Shown here: piece after piece, positions 54,775 to 64,000 of the stretch
How positions within the stretch are numbered: position 1 is the first letter of the stretch
How the letters are laid out: each line of letters begins with the position of its first letter
Source: Psychrobacter sp. M13
GTDB taxonomy: Bacteria > Pseudomonadota > Gammaproteobacteria > Pseudomonadales > Moraxellaceae
NCBI RefSeq assembly: GCF_030718935.1
Contig: NZ_CP132194.1
Coordinates: 992,001 to 1,056,000 of the forward strand
Direction of reading: 5' to 3'
DNA length: 64,000 nucleotides
Notes under the pieces: model-generated
Databases searched by the model: none
Seen by the model: the letters and a program-made list of their open reading frames with translations, nothing else
Told to the model about the DNA's origin: nothing
Translations under genes and position numbers: made by a program

Positions 54775-56079
54775 ATGACTACCGAATCAGTTTACAACTT
54801 AGCCGACCAGCCGATTTCTAATAAGGATTTGGTTAAAGTGCGCCTTGATAGCAAAGGGCAGCCGTTAGTCGCTGTGCAACAAATGCAACAGCTGCCAGTT
54901 TCTAAACCGCTCAATCATATTCGTGACGCTGCGGAGCAATATATTCCCAATAAACCTTATCTTGCTGTACAAGATTTAATCGTTGGTTATGATGATACGA
55001 CGGTGGTCAATGGTTTATCGCTATACTTGCAACAAGGTGAGATCGGTTGCTTTTTGGGTTATAGCGGTTGTGGAAAAACTACAGCGCTGCGAGCGATAGC
55101 AGGCCTTGAGCCGTCGCGTCAGGGTATGATTAGTCTCAATGAGCAACGATTGACTGAGCAAACCAAAAGCACCTCATTTACAGTAGCACCCGCCAATCGT
55201 GGTATGGGCATGGTGTTTCAGGACTATGCGCTATTCGGTCATTTGAGTGTCGCCAAAAACATCGGTTTTGGACTGAGCAAATGGTCTGCCAGCGACAAAA
55301 AAGCGCGCGTGGCTGAGATGTTGGAGCTGGTTGGTTTGACAGAACATGCCAGTAAGCGTCCAGCAGAGCTATCTGGGGGTCAGCAGCAGCGGGTGGCGCT
55401 CGCACGGGCGCTTGCACCAAAGCCTAAACTGTTATTATTGGATGAGCCATTCTCGAATCTTGATGTCGTGTTGCGCGAGTCACTGGCTATGAGTGTGCGC
55501 GATATTCTAAAGCGCACCAATACTACGGCAATTTTGGTCACCCATGATCAAAACGAAGCTTTTGCTTTAGCGGATAAAGTTGGGGTGATGCATAATGGCA
55601 AACTGGTACAGTGGGCCACCCCAAGCGAGCTTTATCATGAGCCGATTAGTCCTTTCGTCGCTGAGTTCGTCGGTGAAGGGGCGATGATAGATGGCATCAT
55701 ACAAGAAGGTCATGTCGAGACTATATTAGGTGATATTTATCGACCAATGGAGGTGTACGACTCATCAGGGCAGCCGCAGTATTGTGAATATGACTATCCT
55801 AATGGTACGGCGATTAAAGTATTAGTCCGTCCTGATGATATTATTCATGATGATGATAGCACTCAGACTGCGCTTGTGATCGGGCGCGTATTTCGCGGTG
55901 CAAACTATCTATACCGTTTGCAATTAGAGGATGGGCAGACCGTATTATCGCAAGTGCCCAGCCATCATAATCATGCGGTGGGCACGCATATCGGTATCTT
56001 GCCTATGCTTGAGCACGTTGTCGTCTTTGATGAGAAGAACATCAATGCTACGACTTGGTCAGATTACAATAAGGCTTAG
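54775..56079 (+). CDS. fbpC: Fe(III) ABC transporter ATP-binding protein
   Basis: The ATG at 54775 is preferred to an upstream ATG at 54727 (48 bp); 434 residues. About 60 extra N-terminal residues of unknown role precede the ABC domain (YLAVQDLIVGYDD). Walker A GYSGCGKTT at 95-103, signature LSGGQQQR, Walker B LLLLDEPFSNLD, H-loop THDQNEA. A C-terminal TOBE-like regulatory domain (about 300-434) contains KVLVRPDDI. It powers iron import with FbpA and FbpB. Confidence 0.9.
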   Translation: MTTESVYNLADQPISNKDLVKVRLDSKGQPLVAVQQMQQLPVSKPLNHIRDAAEQYIPNKPYLAVQDLIVGYDDTTVVNGLSLYLQQGEIGCFLGYSGCGKTTALRAIAGLEPSRQGMISLNEQRLTEQTKSTSFTVAPANRGMGMVFQDYALFGHLSVAKNIGFGLSKWSASDKKARVAEMLELVGLTEHASKRPAELSGGQQQRVALARALAPKPKLLLLDEPFSNLDVVLRESLAMSVRDILKRTNTTAILVTHDQNEAFALADKVGVMHNGKLVQWATPSELYHEPISPFVAEFVGEGAMIDGIIQEGHVETILGDIYRPMEVYDSSGQPQYCEYDYPNGTAIKVLVRPDDIIHDDDSTQTALVIGRVFRGANYLYRLQLEDGQTVLSQVPSHHNHAVGTHIGILPMLEHVVVFDEKNINATTWSDYNKA

Positions 56080-56124
56080 ACTAAGCTTCAAGTTGCCTGA
56101 TAAAAAGCTATCTGATAAGAACCC

Positions 56125-57000
56125 TTAGCGAGTCGCTAGAATATGCAAATAGCGACCCAGTCGTTTAAAAGGCTCTTGACGCGAGTAGCGCAGCTCCATT
56201 CTTATCACTTCCTTGGGCACGTTGTGACCACCGCGTTTGAGCGGCGCGTAATCGTGAAATACTCGTAGACCACTCTCTGTTACTATCTTGTAGTGATGAT
56301 CAGCAAGCCAATGCTCAACCTCAAGCTTAGCGACAGGATGGTTGGGCGTGAGGCTTATTTTATTATCCGCTTGATAGCCGTCCGCACTAAGCAAGCTATC
56401 AAGCAGATTAAAATTACCCATAATCAAGTTACGATACTCAAAACTCGCAGGATTATAAAAGCATAAAGATAATGCGCCAGTAGGCGTGAGCTGACTATCA
56501 AAAAAGTCCATAATCTCAGCGGGTTTCGCCAACCACTCTAATAGCGCATGACAGAGTATCAAATCAAATTTTTCTAGCGGTTTATTATTTGGGTCAGCTG
56601 CTAATGTCTTTGCAAGTTCTTGATAAGGGCAGACAATCCATTTTATTTCACCAAACGCATTCACCTCACAATCATTTGTATCTACTGCCAATTGCTTAAA
56701 GCTTGCTTGCGCTTTAGTTAGCATATTAGCTGAGATGTCATTAACCACGACGTTATGACCTTGTATTGCCAGCTCTATAGCAATCTGTGCCAGACCTGCA
56801 CCGACATCTAAAATACGCAGAGGACGACCTAAAACCTTAGTCAACTCATCTACATACTCAAAAATATCACGACGCAATACCGCCAGTCGAATATCTCCTT
56901 TGAGACCACCGTAGACTTTTTTTTCAAAATGATCCGCTACGTCATCAAAGCTACGATCGACCCGTGGCTCTTGCTCTGCCATCTGTGTGCTATCACTCAT
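56125..57000 (-). CDS. cmoM: tRNA 5-carboxymethoxyuridine methyltransferase
   Basis: 291 residues, class I SAM methyltransferase. FDDVADHFEKKVYGGLKGDIR (about 18-38, split) at the N-terminus, SAM motif ILDVGAGLAQIAIELA (about 63-78), then LILCHALLEWLA and GALSLCFYN. The C-terminal RVFHDY and ELRYSRQEPFKRLGRYLHI closely follow E. coli CmoM/SmtA. It methylates cmo5U at wobble position 34 of certain tRNAs. It converges on fbpC with a 45-bp gap. Confidence 0.88.
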   Translation of the reverse strand: MSDSTQMAEQEPRVDRSFDDVADHFEKKVYGGLKGDIRLAVLRRDIFEYVDELTKVLGRPLRILDVGAGLAQIAIELAIQGHNVVVNDISANMLTKAQASFKQLAVDTNDCEVNAFGEIKWIVCPYQELAKTLAADPNNKPLEKFDLILCHALLEWLAKPAEIMDFFDSQLTPTGALSLCFYNPASFEYRNLIMGNFNLLDSLLSADGYQADNKISLTPNHPVAKLEVEHWLADHHYKIVTESGLRVFHDYAPLKRGGHNVPKEVIRMELRYSRQEPFKRLGRYLHILATR

Positions 57001-57055
57001 AGTTATTTCTTACTCTTACTTTTTTTAAAATATTTTTGACTCATGCTAAATTACT

Positions 57056-57334
57056 TCAGTTCCGTGGTCGTCTTAGCACCCATTTGAACACCAATTTTGA
57101 GAGTAGGATAACCACAAACACGACGATAAAGAACACCCAAATACCTGTACCTACTAGGTTATCTCGATAGGTCATAGCCAGATAAGTGGAGAGTACTATA
57201 GCGACTAATAGAGAACCCCAACGTATCAAGGGCAAAACTTGAGATTTATAACTGGGGAAAGCGAGCGCATAGTCACTTGAAAAGCTATACAACACCATAG
57301 CTAGCACCCAAACGATTGCAAGAATAATATCCAT
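57056..57334 (-). CDS. Small hypothetical membrane protein
   Basis: 92 residues with about three membrane helices (3-24, 35-55, 66-85) and a basic C-terminus ending LRRPRN. No family recognised. It is 55 bp upstream of cmoM in the same direction, so co-transcription is possible. The ORF has good hydrophobic periodicity and a positive-inside tail, supporting a real gene. GGCTGACATTT (minus strand) is a weak ribosome site. Confidence 0.6.
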   Translation of the reverse strand: MDIILAIVWVLAMVLYSFSSDYALAFPSYKSQVLPLIRWGSLLVAIVLSTYLAMTYRDNLVGTGIWVFFIVVFVVILLSKLVFKWVLRRPRN

Positions 57335-57651
57335 GATAAATGTCAGCCTTTATAGGAGTAGCATCGCAAAGCTTTTGGATGCCAAAATTAATATTTATGA
57401 GTCAACAGTGTAACCAACAAAAATTATTTGTCTAGATAAAGATGAACCACCATTTTATAAGTTCATCAAAATTAATTTGACTTCTACTGACAGATTTTAA
57501 AGTAGCTTTTTATAATCGTTTACGGTATAAACAGTAAGGTATGAGCAACAATGTCAGATAAATATTAACTGCTGTATAGATTACCTAATATCTATTTTTT
57601 TGACCGCTGATATGACTTACTTCTATTTATTGACTGCTAAGGATAGCACTA
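57335..57651. other. Divergent region upstream of the autotransporter esterase
   Basis: A+T-rich 317-bp gap with the promoter at 57487-57516 and nothing else I can name. Confidence 0.5.
57487..57516 (+). promoter_or_regulatory. Candidate promoter of the GDSL autotransporter gene
   Basis: CTGACA (57487-57492) and TATAAT (57511-57516), 18 bp apart, about 135 bp before the start codon. Confidence 0.5.
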
Positions 57652-59631
57652 ATGACTATATCTAAAGATAGCGCTAAGCTAATGACTTGTCCCCATTCAT
57701 CTTCCATTGCTCACGTTATTAAAAAACCTATAATGACTCGTTGTCTGCTATCAGTCGCTATCAGCCTATCTATCGCGGGCGCCGCTCATGCTAGCGAGTA
57801 CAATAGTGTCACATTTTTTGGTGATAGTTTAACTGATGGTGGTTTCTTTAGTCCCATCACTCAAGGTAATTTAGGACTTGCAGAATCAGGACAATTCACC
57901 ACGAATCCTGATAATGTGTGGGCAACCTCTTTTGCTGAACAGCTAGGTACGACAGCAGTTGCCAACACTTTTGGTAGTCCTTTAACGGGCAATAACTATG
58001 CTATTGGTGGTGCACGAGCAGGTGTGGACGTTGTTAACAATAGTTTTGGATTTCCTATTACCGTTGCTTCTGCCAACACCCAAGTTGATAACTATTTAGC
58101 TAATAATGAAGTTGATTCCAAAGGTCTGTATGTTGTGTGGGCAGGAGCCAATGATTTATTTGCAGCATCTGGAGCAACCAGTGCCTCTGATGCTCAAAAT
58201 ATCGTTATTGCAGCAGTTGGTAGTCAAGTTGAAACTACTCAGACACTTAAAGATAGTGGTGTCAATTATATTTTAGTACCGAATATTCCTGATATTGGTA
58301 TCACTCCTGACTTCATTGCTGATACTACTTTGACAGGCGACGATCTTTTGCAAGCACAGACGACTCAAGCAGTAGCAACTGCTACTACTAATGCATATAA
58401 TCAGGCGATGCTTAGCGGTGTAGCATCCACTGGTGCTAATATTATTCCACTAGATATGTATAGCTTAACTCAGCAAATCAGTGCCAATCCAGCCGCTTTT
58501 GGCTTTACTAATGTGACTGATAGAGCTTGTACAAATATATCTCCGTCTGACAGCTCTCTATTTTGTGGTTCTAGCGATCTAGTAACCTCAAATGCTAATG
58601 AAACTTACTTCTTTGCCGATGGTGTTCATCCTACGGGTCGCACGCATCAGCTAGTAGCGGATTATGCCAATGCAGTAGTCACTGCGCCGAGTCAAATTGG
58701 AGTGTTGCCACATATTGCGACTAAAGTAGGCCTGGCCACTAGCGAGCGCTTGCAGTCACATATTAACCAAGTTCAAAGCCGTGAGCAAAGAGCGGCGCGA
58801 ACCGCTTGGGCAACTGGAGAAGTTGGTACCGCTGATATCGCAGGGTATGAGAGCGATGGTAACGCTCAGCTACTCGTAGGGGTAGACTTTGCAAATGCAA
58901 ATATGGGCAGCTTTACTAACGCTGTAACAGGCTTATATGCCAATATTACGCGTAAGGATTTTGACCGCTCAGGTAATTCTTCAGGTCTCAGTGATATCGG
59001 TATTGATGAGCTAGGTTTTGGTGTTTATCATACGACTACCTTAGAGCAGTTAGGCGGTATACAACTCAATGGCGCTATTGGTTATGGCTCAATGGATGTC
59101 GATGTTACGCGTTCAGTCAACTTGGGCGGCACTATTCAAAACTTTGACTCAGATGCCGACGGAAAACGTTACTACGCTAACCTGCAAGCAGGCTATCCAA
59201 TGCAAGTGAGCAATATTGACGTAACGCCTTATCTTGGTGCAATGATCAACCGTGTCAAAATCGATGCTTTAGAAGAGCAAGAAATATCTGGTATTGCCAT
59301 GCAATTTGATGAGCAAAAATATACGACCACTTACGGTAAGCTTGGTGTCAAAGCCAATCATACTTTAGCAGCTAATCTTAATATTTTTGGAGATGTTTAT
59401 TATCAAAATCGTCTAAGCGATGATCGTGATGCTGTTTCAGCACGTTTAAACACTATTCAAGGTATTAGCTTTGAGACCCCAACTATCGACACTGACGATG
59501 ATAACTTCGGTATGACACTAGGACTAGCTCGCAACTTTGGCCCGCTCAACGCTAATGCTGGTATTAATTTCACACAAGGGGATGACGATGATTCAACGAG
59601 TTTCTTCATTGGTCTAAATGGTGCATTTTAA
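57652..59631 (+). CDS. estA: GDSL-type autotransporter esterase/lipase
   Basis: 659 residues. AAGGA seven bases before the ATG supports this start; the signal peptide is long (cleavage near AGAAHA, residue 47). GDSL passenger: FFGDSLTDGG with nucleophile S59 (block I), the IGGARAG glycine (block II), GANDLF with N167 (block III), and DGVHPTGR with D323 and H326 (block V). From about residue 385 an autotransporter beta-barrel runs to the terminal phenylalanine (FFIGLNGAF). The enzyme would be displayed on the cell surface and hydrolyse esters or lipids. Confidence 0.92.
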   Translation: MTISKDSAKLMTCPHSSSIAHVIKKPIMTRCLLSVAISLSIAGAAHASEYNSVTFFGDSLTDGGFFSPITQGNLGLAESGQFTTNPDNVWATSFAEQLGTTAVANTFGSPLTGNNYAIGGARAGVDVVNNSFGFPITVASANTQVDNYLANNEVDSKGLYVVWAGANDLFAASGATSASDAQNIVIAAVGSQVETTQTLKDSGVNYILVPNIPDIGITPDFIADTTLTGDDLLQAQTTQAVATATTNAYNQAMLSGVASTGANIIPLDMYSLTQQISANPAAFGFTNVTDRACTNISPSDSSLFCGSSDLVTSNANETYFFADGVHPTGRTHQLVADYANAVVTAPSQIGVLPHIATKVGLATSERLQSHINQVQSREQRAARTAWATGEVGTADIAGYESDGNAQLLVGVDFANANMGSFTNAVTGLYANITRKDFDRSGNSSGLSDIGIDELGFGVYHTTTLEQLGGIQLNGAIGYGSMDVDVTRSVNLGGTIQNFDSDADGKRYYANLQAGYPMQVSNIDVTPYLGAMINRVKIDALEEQEISGIAMQFDEQKYTTTYGKLGVKANHTLAANLNIFGDVYYQNRLSDDRDAVSARLNTIQGISFETPTIDTDDDNFGMTLGLARNFGPLNANAGINFTQGDDDDSTSFFIGLNGAF

Positions 59632-60120
59632 ACACTTAAACTTATCTCCAATAGTCTTAAGCTTTTAATAAACTGCCAAGCATTGAAAAGTGTTTGGCAG
59701 TTTGTCGTTTATAGGTCCAAAACTGTGCTTTAAGTAGAACTAACTCATTGGTAGAAATATTAAAGTCTGCCAAGCAAAAACGCCTAACAATAAGATAATT
59801 CATATCCTAATAAACACTCAAAATGACTTTTAACGATAGGCTGATTTAGGTAGTTTAATAGCATCTAAATGCCCCTAAATAGGCAATTTTGTGCTAAAAT
59901 ACACTTTGTTTTTTAGTCCCTTTTCTATTAAAAATAGCATCTTTATATTTCTCTTGTTTTGCCTCTAAAGCAGTGCTTTTTATGATGTATATATATCGAT
60001 ATGAACTGCGCATTTTGCAGCAGTATTGATTGATGATCATAAGCGCTATAGCTGGCTATGAAAAGTTAGCTGCAATCTTTAATGCAAACATTAGAGCTGA
60101 AGATGAATAACGGAGTGTAT
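59632..60120. other. Intergenic region before gyrA
   Basis: 489 bp with the esterase terminator and an A+T-rich gyrA promoter region. TAAAAT near 59894 is a possible -10 box. The gyrA leader contains no obvious frame. Confidence 0.5.
59673..59706 (+). terminator. Terminator after the esterase gene
   Basis: CTGCCAAGCA and TGTTTGGCAG (59673-59682 and 59691-59700) pair with one G-T pair, followed by a short T-rich stretch. Confidence 0.65.
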
Positions 60121-62952
60121 ATGAGCGACTCGATCAGTCCTATTGCCATCGTCGATGAATTAAAGCAGTCCTATCTGGATTATGCGATGAGCGTGATCGT
60201 CTCGCGCGCGCTACCTGATGTGCGTGATGGCTTTAAGCCTGTGCATCGCCGAGTGATGTATGCGATGCATGTGTTATCGAACGACTATAATAAAGCCTAT
60301 AAGAAGTCGGCGCGTGTGGTAGGCGATGTCATTGGTAAATATCATCCTCATGGAGATAGTGCAGTCTATGATGCTATCGTGCGGATGGCGCAGGACTTTA
60401 GCCTCCGCTACCCAATGGTTGATGGGCAAGGTAACTTTGGCTCAATCGATGATGATCCACCAGCGGCGATGCGTTATACCGAAGTGCGCATGACCAAGCT
60501 GACCCACCAGATGCTCGCTGATCTTGATAAAGACACTGTCGATTGGGAAGATAACTACGATGGCTCTGAGCGTATGCCTAGCGTATTGCCAGCTCGTGTG
60601 CCTAACTTGCTAGTCAACGGTGCAACAGGTATCGCGGTCGGTATGGCGACCAATATGGCACCGCATAACTTGACCGAAGTGATTAATGCTTGCTTGGCCT
60701 ATGCGCACAATCCACAGATCTCAAGCGATGAGCTGATGACGCATATTTCAGGCCCTGACTTTCCTACAGGCGGTATTATTTATGGCCGTGCGGGTATCCA
60801 AGACGCTTACCGCACGGGTAAAGGTCGTCTGCATATCCGTGGTCGCTATCATATCGAGCCGATGACGGATACGGGCGTCAACCGTGATCGTGAGCGTATT
60901 GTATTTACCGAAGTACCTTATCAATCTAATAAAGCCAAGATGATTGAGCGTATTGCTGAGCTGGTACGTGACAAAAAGATTGAAGGTATTAGTGAGATAC
61001 GCGATGAGTCTGATAAAGATGGTATGCGTATCGCTATTGATCTTCGTCGCGGTGAGACTGCGGAAGTTATCGTTAATAACTTGTTTCTGCAAACGCCGCT
61101 TGAGTCCAGCTTTAGTATCAATATGGTGGCGCTCGATAATGGTCAGCCAAAGCTATTAACTTTGCGTCAGCTCATTGCCGCGTTTGTCCGCCATCGTCAA
61201 GAAGTCGTTACCCGCCGTACTATTTATGAGCTAAATAAAGCCCGTGTCCGTGGTCATTTGCTCGAAGGCTTAACTGTAGCATTAGCTAATATCGATGAAA
61301 TAATTGCCGCTATTAAAGCCTCTGCTAGTCGCGGTGAAGCTCGTGAGAGCTTATTAAACAATACTTGGGGTTCAGGTAGCGTAGTTGCGATGCTAAAAGC
61401 GGCTGGTAGCCAGTCGGTGCGCCCTGATTATATTGAAGGCGAAGACCCTAAAGCACCGTTTGGTTTGATCGTGCATGAAGACGCATCTAAGCAAAGCTAT
61501 CGTTTATCACTTGATCAAGTCAACGCTATTTTAGAGATGCAGCTGCATCGCTTGACGGGTCTTGAGCAAGACAAATTAACCGAAGAATATCAAGATCTAC
61601 TGCGTGAAATCGCCAATCTTGAGTCTATCTTAGGCGACTTTGATAAGCTGATGACTATTATTTCCAATGAAATGATTGAGATTCGTGACAACTTTGGTGA
61701 TGAGCGTCGTACTGATATTATCGATTCACGTACTGACTTTAGCCGTGAAGATTTGATCCCTGAACAAACGGTAGTCATGACCGTATCGCGTACGGGTTAT
61801 GCCAAAACTCAGCCAATTGATGATTATGTCGCACAAAAACGTGGTGGTAAAGGCAAGTCTGCGACCGCGATGAAAGAAGATGACGTCATCGATCATTTAA
61901 TCGTGACCTCAACGCATTCAACCGTGCTGTGTTTCACCGATACGGGTCGCGTCTTTAGTTTACGTGGTTTTGAAGTGCCGATTGCCAGTCGCGGCGCACG
62001 TGGTCGACCCTTAGTGAATCTTATTGGTTTGACGGGTGATGAAACGGTCACCACTATCTTACCAATCCCCAAAATGGTAGAAGAATTATCTAGCAAAAAT
62101 GAAGTAGCTTTAATAGATAGCGATTTGGTAAGCGATGACGAATCACTAGAAGATAGTAATGCCGCTGAGCCGCCTTTTGTTTTCTTTGCAACGGCCAATG
62201 GTACGGTCAAACGTGTTGAGCTCAAGCAGTTTGCTAATATTCGCTCTAATGGCCTGATTGCCGTCGGACTTGAAGAAGGCGATAAGTTAGTCAGCGCTCG
62301 TATCACTGATGGTAGCCAAGAAGTTATGCTGTTCGCCTCAAGCGGTAAAGCTATTCGCTTTAATGAGACGGATGCTCGCGCTATGGGACGTACCGCCAAA
62401 GGGGTACGTGGTATGCGTCTTGCTAGTGATGAATTCATTAAATCATTAGTAGTTATCGAAGATGATGTCCATGAAATCCTAATCGCTTGTGAAAAAGGCT
62501 TTGGTAAACGCACCTTTGTTGATGAGTTCAATACTCAGCATCGCGGCGGCGGTGGGGTTATCGCTATCAAGACCAGCGAGCGTAATGGCGCACTCGTTCG
62601 TGCCACTAAGGTTGATCCTGAAGATGATATTATCCTGATATCAGATAAAGGTACGCTAGTACGTACACCTGTTGAGCATGTGGCCAGCTCGGGTCGTAAT
62701 ACTCAAGGGGTGACCTTGATTCGTCTATCAAAAGATGAGAAGCTGGTCGCTATGGCGAGAGTTGAGCATGAAGAGGGCGATGATGACGCTTTGATTGATG
62801 CGATGAAAGAGGACGGTACATTTGCGGTTGAGGGTCAAGAGCAAGCAGAGGTAGACGCTGCGGCTAATGCTGGCATAGATGAAGTCGATAACGCGGATAT
62901 CAGTGAAACTATTGATATTGCTAACGATTATAATCCACAAGATGACTCTTGA
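60121..62952 (+). CDS. gyrA: DNA gyrase subunit A
   Basis: The ATG at 60121 with GGAG upstream gives the canonical [15 protein letters not shown] start and 943 residues; the frame opens 13 codons earlier. The quinolone-resistance region [11 protein letters not shown] (77-87) keeps serine (S80) and aspartate (D84) at the positions of E. coli S83 and D87, so it is wild type there. The cleavage tyrosine is in RYTEVRM. The GyrA-box QKRGGKGKS starts the C-terminal beta-pinwheel. An acidic insert (about 680-700, [14 protein letters not shown]) and a long acidic tail are additions relative to E. coli. Confidence 0.97.
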   Translation: MSDSISPIAIVDELKQSYLDYAMSVIVSRALPDVRDGFKPVHRRVMYAMHVLSNDYNKAYKKSARVVGDVIGKYHPHGDSAVYDAIVRMAQDFSLRYPMVDGQGNFGSIDDDPPAAMRYTEVRMTKLTHQMLADLDKDTVDWEDNYDGSERMPSVLPARVPNLLVNGATGIAVGMATNMAPHNLTEVINACLAYAHNPQISSDELMTHISGPDFPTGGIIYGRAGIQDAYRTGKGRLHIRGRYHIEPMTDTGVNRDRERIVFTEVPYQSNKAKMIERIAELVRDKKIEGISEIRDESDKDGMRIAIDLRRGETAEVIVNNLFLQTPLESSFSINMVALDNGQPKLLTLRQLIAAFVRHRQEVVTRRTIYELNKARVRGHLLEGLTVALANIDEIIAAIKASASRGEARESLLNNTWGSGSVVAMLKAAGSQSVRPDYIEGEDPKAPFGLIVHEDASKQSYRLSLDQVNAILEMQLHRLTGLEQDKLTEEYQDLLREIANLESILGDFDKLMTIISNEMIEIRDNFGDERRTDIIDSRTDFSREDLIPEQTVVMTVSRTGYAKTQPIDDYVAQKRGGKGKSATAMKEDDVIDHLIVTSTHSTVLCFTDTGRVFSLRGFEVPIASRGARGRPLVNLIGLTGDETVTTILPIPKMVEELSSKNEVALIDSDLVSDDESLEDSNAAEPPFVFFATANGTVKRVELKQFANIRSNGLIAVGLEEGDKLVSARITDGSQEVMLFASSGKAIRFNETDARAMGRTAKGVRGMRLASDEFIKSLVVIEDDVHEILIACEKGFGKRTFVDEFNTQHRGGGGVIAIKTSERNGALVRATKVDPEDDIILISDKGTLVRTPVEHVASSGRNTQGVTLIRLSKDEKLVAMARVEHEEGDDDALIDAMKEDGTFAVEGQEQAEVDAAANAGIDEVDNADISETIDIANDYNPQDDS

Positions 62953-63020
62953 TGTTAGACACTTGACTAGGCTTATAGAGTCAGTCTGATCTTCAGCAAA
63001 TGATCTAAAACCTCTCAGTA

Positions 63021-63056
63021 AAAACCTCTAACATCACTGTTAGAGGTTTTTATTTT
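63021..63056 (+). terminator. Terminator after gyrA
   Basis: A perfect 13-bp stem (63021-63033 and 63038-63050) with a TCAC loop, followed by a T-rich run. Confidence 0.9.
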
Positions 63057-63109
63057 TTTGCTTATGCCATTGTCAATGGCTCTGACATTTTCTGTCGATT
63101 TTTACTAGT

Positions 63110-63132
63110 ATTCAAAATGAGAACATGTCTTA
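63110..63132. repeat. Solo right end of the 172-bp MITE-like family
   Basis: TTCAAAATGAGAACATGTCT matches the right terminal repeats at 2745-2765 and 43666-43686. No matching left end is found within 200 bp, so this is a remnant. Confidence 0.5.
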
Positions 63133-63240
63133 ATATTATTTTTATATACGGTATTAATGGTGATAGTAATAAGCTACTATTGTTTATCTGCCTTTATACA
63201 ATGATTATTTATAGTGATACAAACTTTGCAGCGATGCTGA

Positions 63241-63294
63241 GCTTTGCGGTAATTTTAAGCTTTACGGTAATTTTAAGCTTTGCAGTAATTCTAA
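63241..63294 (+). repeat. Three tandem 18-bp repeats upstream of the GST gene
   Basis: Units 63241-63258, 63259-63276 and 63277-63294 share GCTTTGCGGTAATTTTAA with one to two substitutions. They end 13 bp before the GST start codon and adjoin its ribosome site, so copy-number changes might affect expression. Confidence 0.75.
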
Positions 63295-63307
63295 GTTAGG
63301 ATAAGTC

Positions 63308-63976
63308 ATGTTACATTTGCATCATTTAGAAAACTCACGCTCATTTCGTATTTTATGGCTATTAGAAGAGCTGAAAATAGATTATGAGCTGACTCGTTAT
63401 AAACGTACTAAAGCCTATTTGGCACCTGATAGCCTAAAGAAGGTTCATCCGCTAGGGCATGCACCGATATTAGAGGTTGACGGTCGCTGTTTGCTTGAGT
63501 CTGGTTTTATTATTGAATACCTGCTCAAGCATTATGACGAACAGCAACGGTTTAAGCCTGCTGATAACGATGAGCTTGCTTGGGAGTATTATACTTTTTG
63601 GCTGCATTATTCAGAGGCTAAAGCGATGCCGCCTTTGGTCGTGCGCTTAGTCTTTAATAAGATTGTGGACAGAACGCCTTTTCTTATTAAGCCTGCCGTC
63701 AAATTTATGCGCAGAAGAGTCGAAAAAAGTTATATTGCTGACAATATCTTAGCTATGTTGGCACTCATGGAGCAGCATCTAGCAGATAATCTATGGTTTG
63801 CAGGAGAGAGCTTTAGCGCTGCTGACATTCAGATGTATTTTGTGGCTGTTGCTGCCAAGTCTCGTACACCGCTAGGTAGTGGCGATTATATTAATGTCAT
63901 GAATTGGCTCAAACGTTGTCAGCAGCGCACAGCCTTTAAGCGCGCTGAAAAAAAGGGTGGTCACATAACTCTTTAA
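63308..63976 (+). CDS. Glutathione S-transferase family protein
   Basis: 222 residues. The N-terminal thioredoxin fold starts LHLHHLENSRSFRILWLLEELKIDYEL, where the serine of NSRS is a candidate catalytic residue. HPLGHAPILEVDG and LLESGFIIEYLLKHY bind glutathione. A C-terminal helical domain includes WFAGESFSAADIQMYF. It resembles beta/nu-like bacterial GSTs; the substrate is unknown. TAGGATAAGTC precedes the ATG. Confidence 0.88.
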   Translation: MLHLHHLENSRSFRILWLLEELKIDYELTRYKRTKAYLAPDSLKKVHPLGHAPILEVDGRCLLESGFIIEYLLKHYDEQQRFKPADNDELAWEYYTFWLHYSEAKAMPPLVVRLVFNKIVDRTPFLIKPAVKFMRRRVEKSYIADNILAMLALMEQHLADNLWFAGESFSAADIQMYFVAVAAKSRTPLGSGDYINVMNWLKRCQQRTAFKRAEKKGGHITL

Positions 63977-64000
63977 TATATTACTCTCTAAAACTAAAAA

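Larger units (their letters stand above)
62953..63307. other. gyrA-GST intergenic region
   Basis: Contains the gyrA terminator, a solo end of the 172-bp element family at 63110-63132, and the triple 18-bp repeat at 63241-63294. A 60-codon frame (63117-63299) runs through both repeats and is judged non-coding. Confidence 0.5.

Noticed and set aside
60340..60390. Quinolone-resistance change in gyrA
   Set aside because: HGDSAVYD keeps Ser and Asp at the two key positions, so no resistance substitution is seen.
61893..62531. 212-codon antisense frame within gyrA
   Set aside because: Long antisense frames are expected from the codon bias of gyrA; it is Ser/Arg-rich with no ribosome site.
63117..63299. 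60-codon frame before the GST gene with repeated SFAVIL units
   Set aside because: Its apparent repeats simply reflect the 18-bp minisatellite, it starts in a repeat remnant and has no ribosome site.

Overview
The window looks like chromosomal DNA of a Psychrobacter-type member of the Moraxellaceae (Gammaproteobacteria). The signs are moderately A+T-rich sequence, petABC-sspAB synteny, FadL/OmpP1 outer-membrane proteins, a FimV-truA neighbourhood, and core genes (gyrA, dcd, leuCDB, queA, infA, rsmE) with gammaproteobacterial signatures. The genus is an inference from gene content and protein character, not from an rRNA gene. I see no prophage, integrase, intact insertion sequence or CRISPR array. 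Almost everything is core chromosome; the one clearly accessory item is a giant NLR-like gene.

Layout. 1-3.8 kb: ketone-body/3-hydroxybutyrate catabolism (scoA partial, scoB, two tandem bdhA paralogues) with a 172-bp MITE-like element between the paralogues. 4.1-8.0 kb: an N-terminally truncated MgtE, the Mrp Fe-S carrier ATPase, a DUF2804 protein and dcd. 8.1-11.9 kb, minus strand: petA-petB-petC-sspA-sspB (cytochrome bc1 complex and stringent starvation proteins). 12.5-20.2 kb: ABC-F protein Uup, SlyX, two tandem FadL-like porins and the sodium/proline symporter PutP with a structured leader. 20.8-27.7 kb: a LysR regulator divergent from leuC-leuD-(lipoprotein)-leuB, then an L,D-transpeptidase. 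28-37 kb, minus strand: infA, truA, an asparaginase, FimV split into two genes, queA and dinB.

37.1-42.2 kb: one gene of about 1,684 codons encoding an unknown N-terminal domain, a TIR-like domain, a NACHT-type STAND NTPase and 14 nearly identical WD40-like repeats. This is the most interesting locus. It has the architecture of a bacterial NLR, probably an anti-phage or self/non-self sensor, and its repeat DNA is very homogeneous, as in rapidly evolving fungal NACHT-WD40 genes.

42.3-45.5 kb: a D-cysteine desulfhydrase-like PLP enzyme, a second 172-bp element, an Amt ammonium channel, and tRNA-Val/tRNA-Asp behind a strong promoter and a long hairpin-rich leader. 45.9-51.6 kb: cardiolipin synthase (apparently starting at an ATA codon), a Sel1-repeat membrane protein, Kdo transferase WaaA and RsmE. 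51.8-56.1 kb: a three-gene Fe(III) ABC importer behind a likely Fur box. 56.1-64 kb: CmoM, a small membrane protein, a GDSL autotransporter esterase, gyrA and a glutathione S-transferase.

All calls come from reading sequence and known family motifs; no database search was run. Repeats, promoters and hairpins were located by eye.
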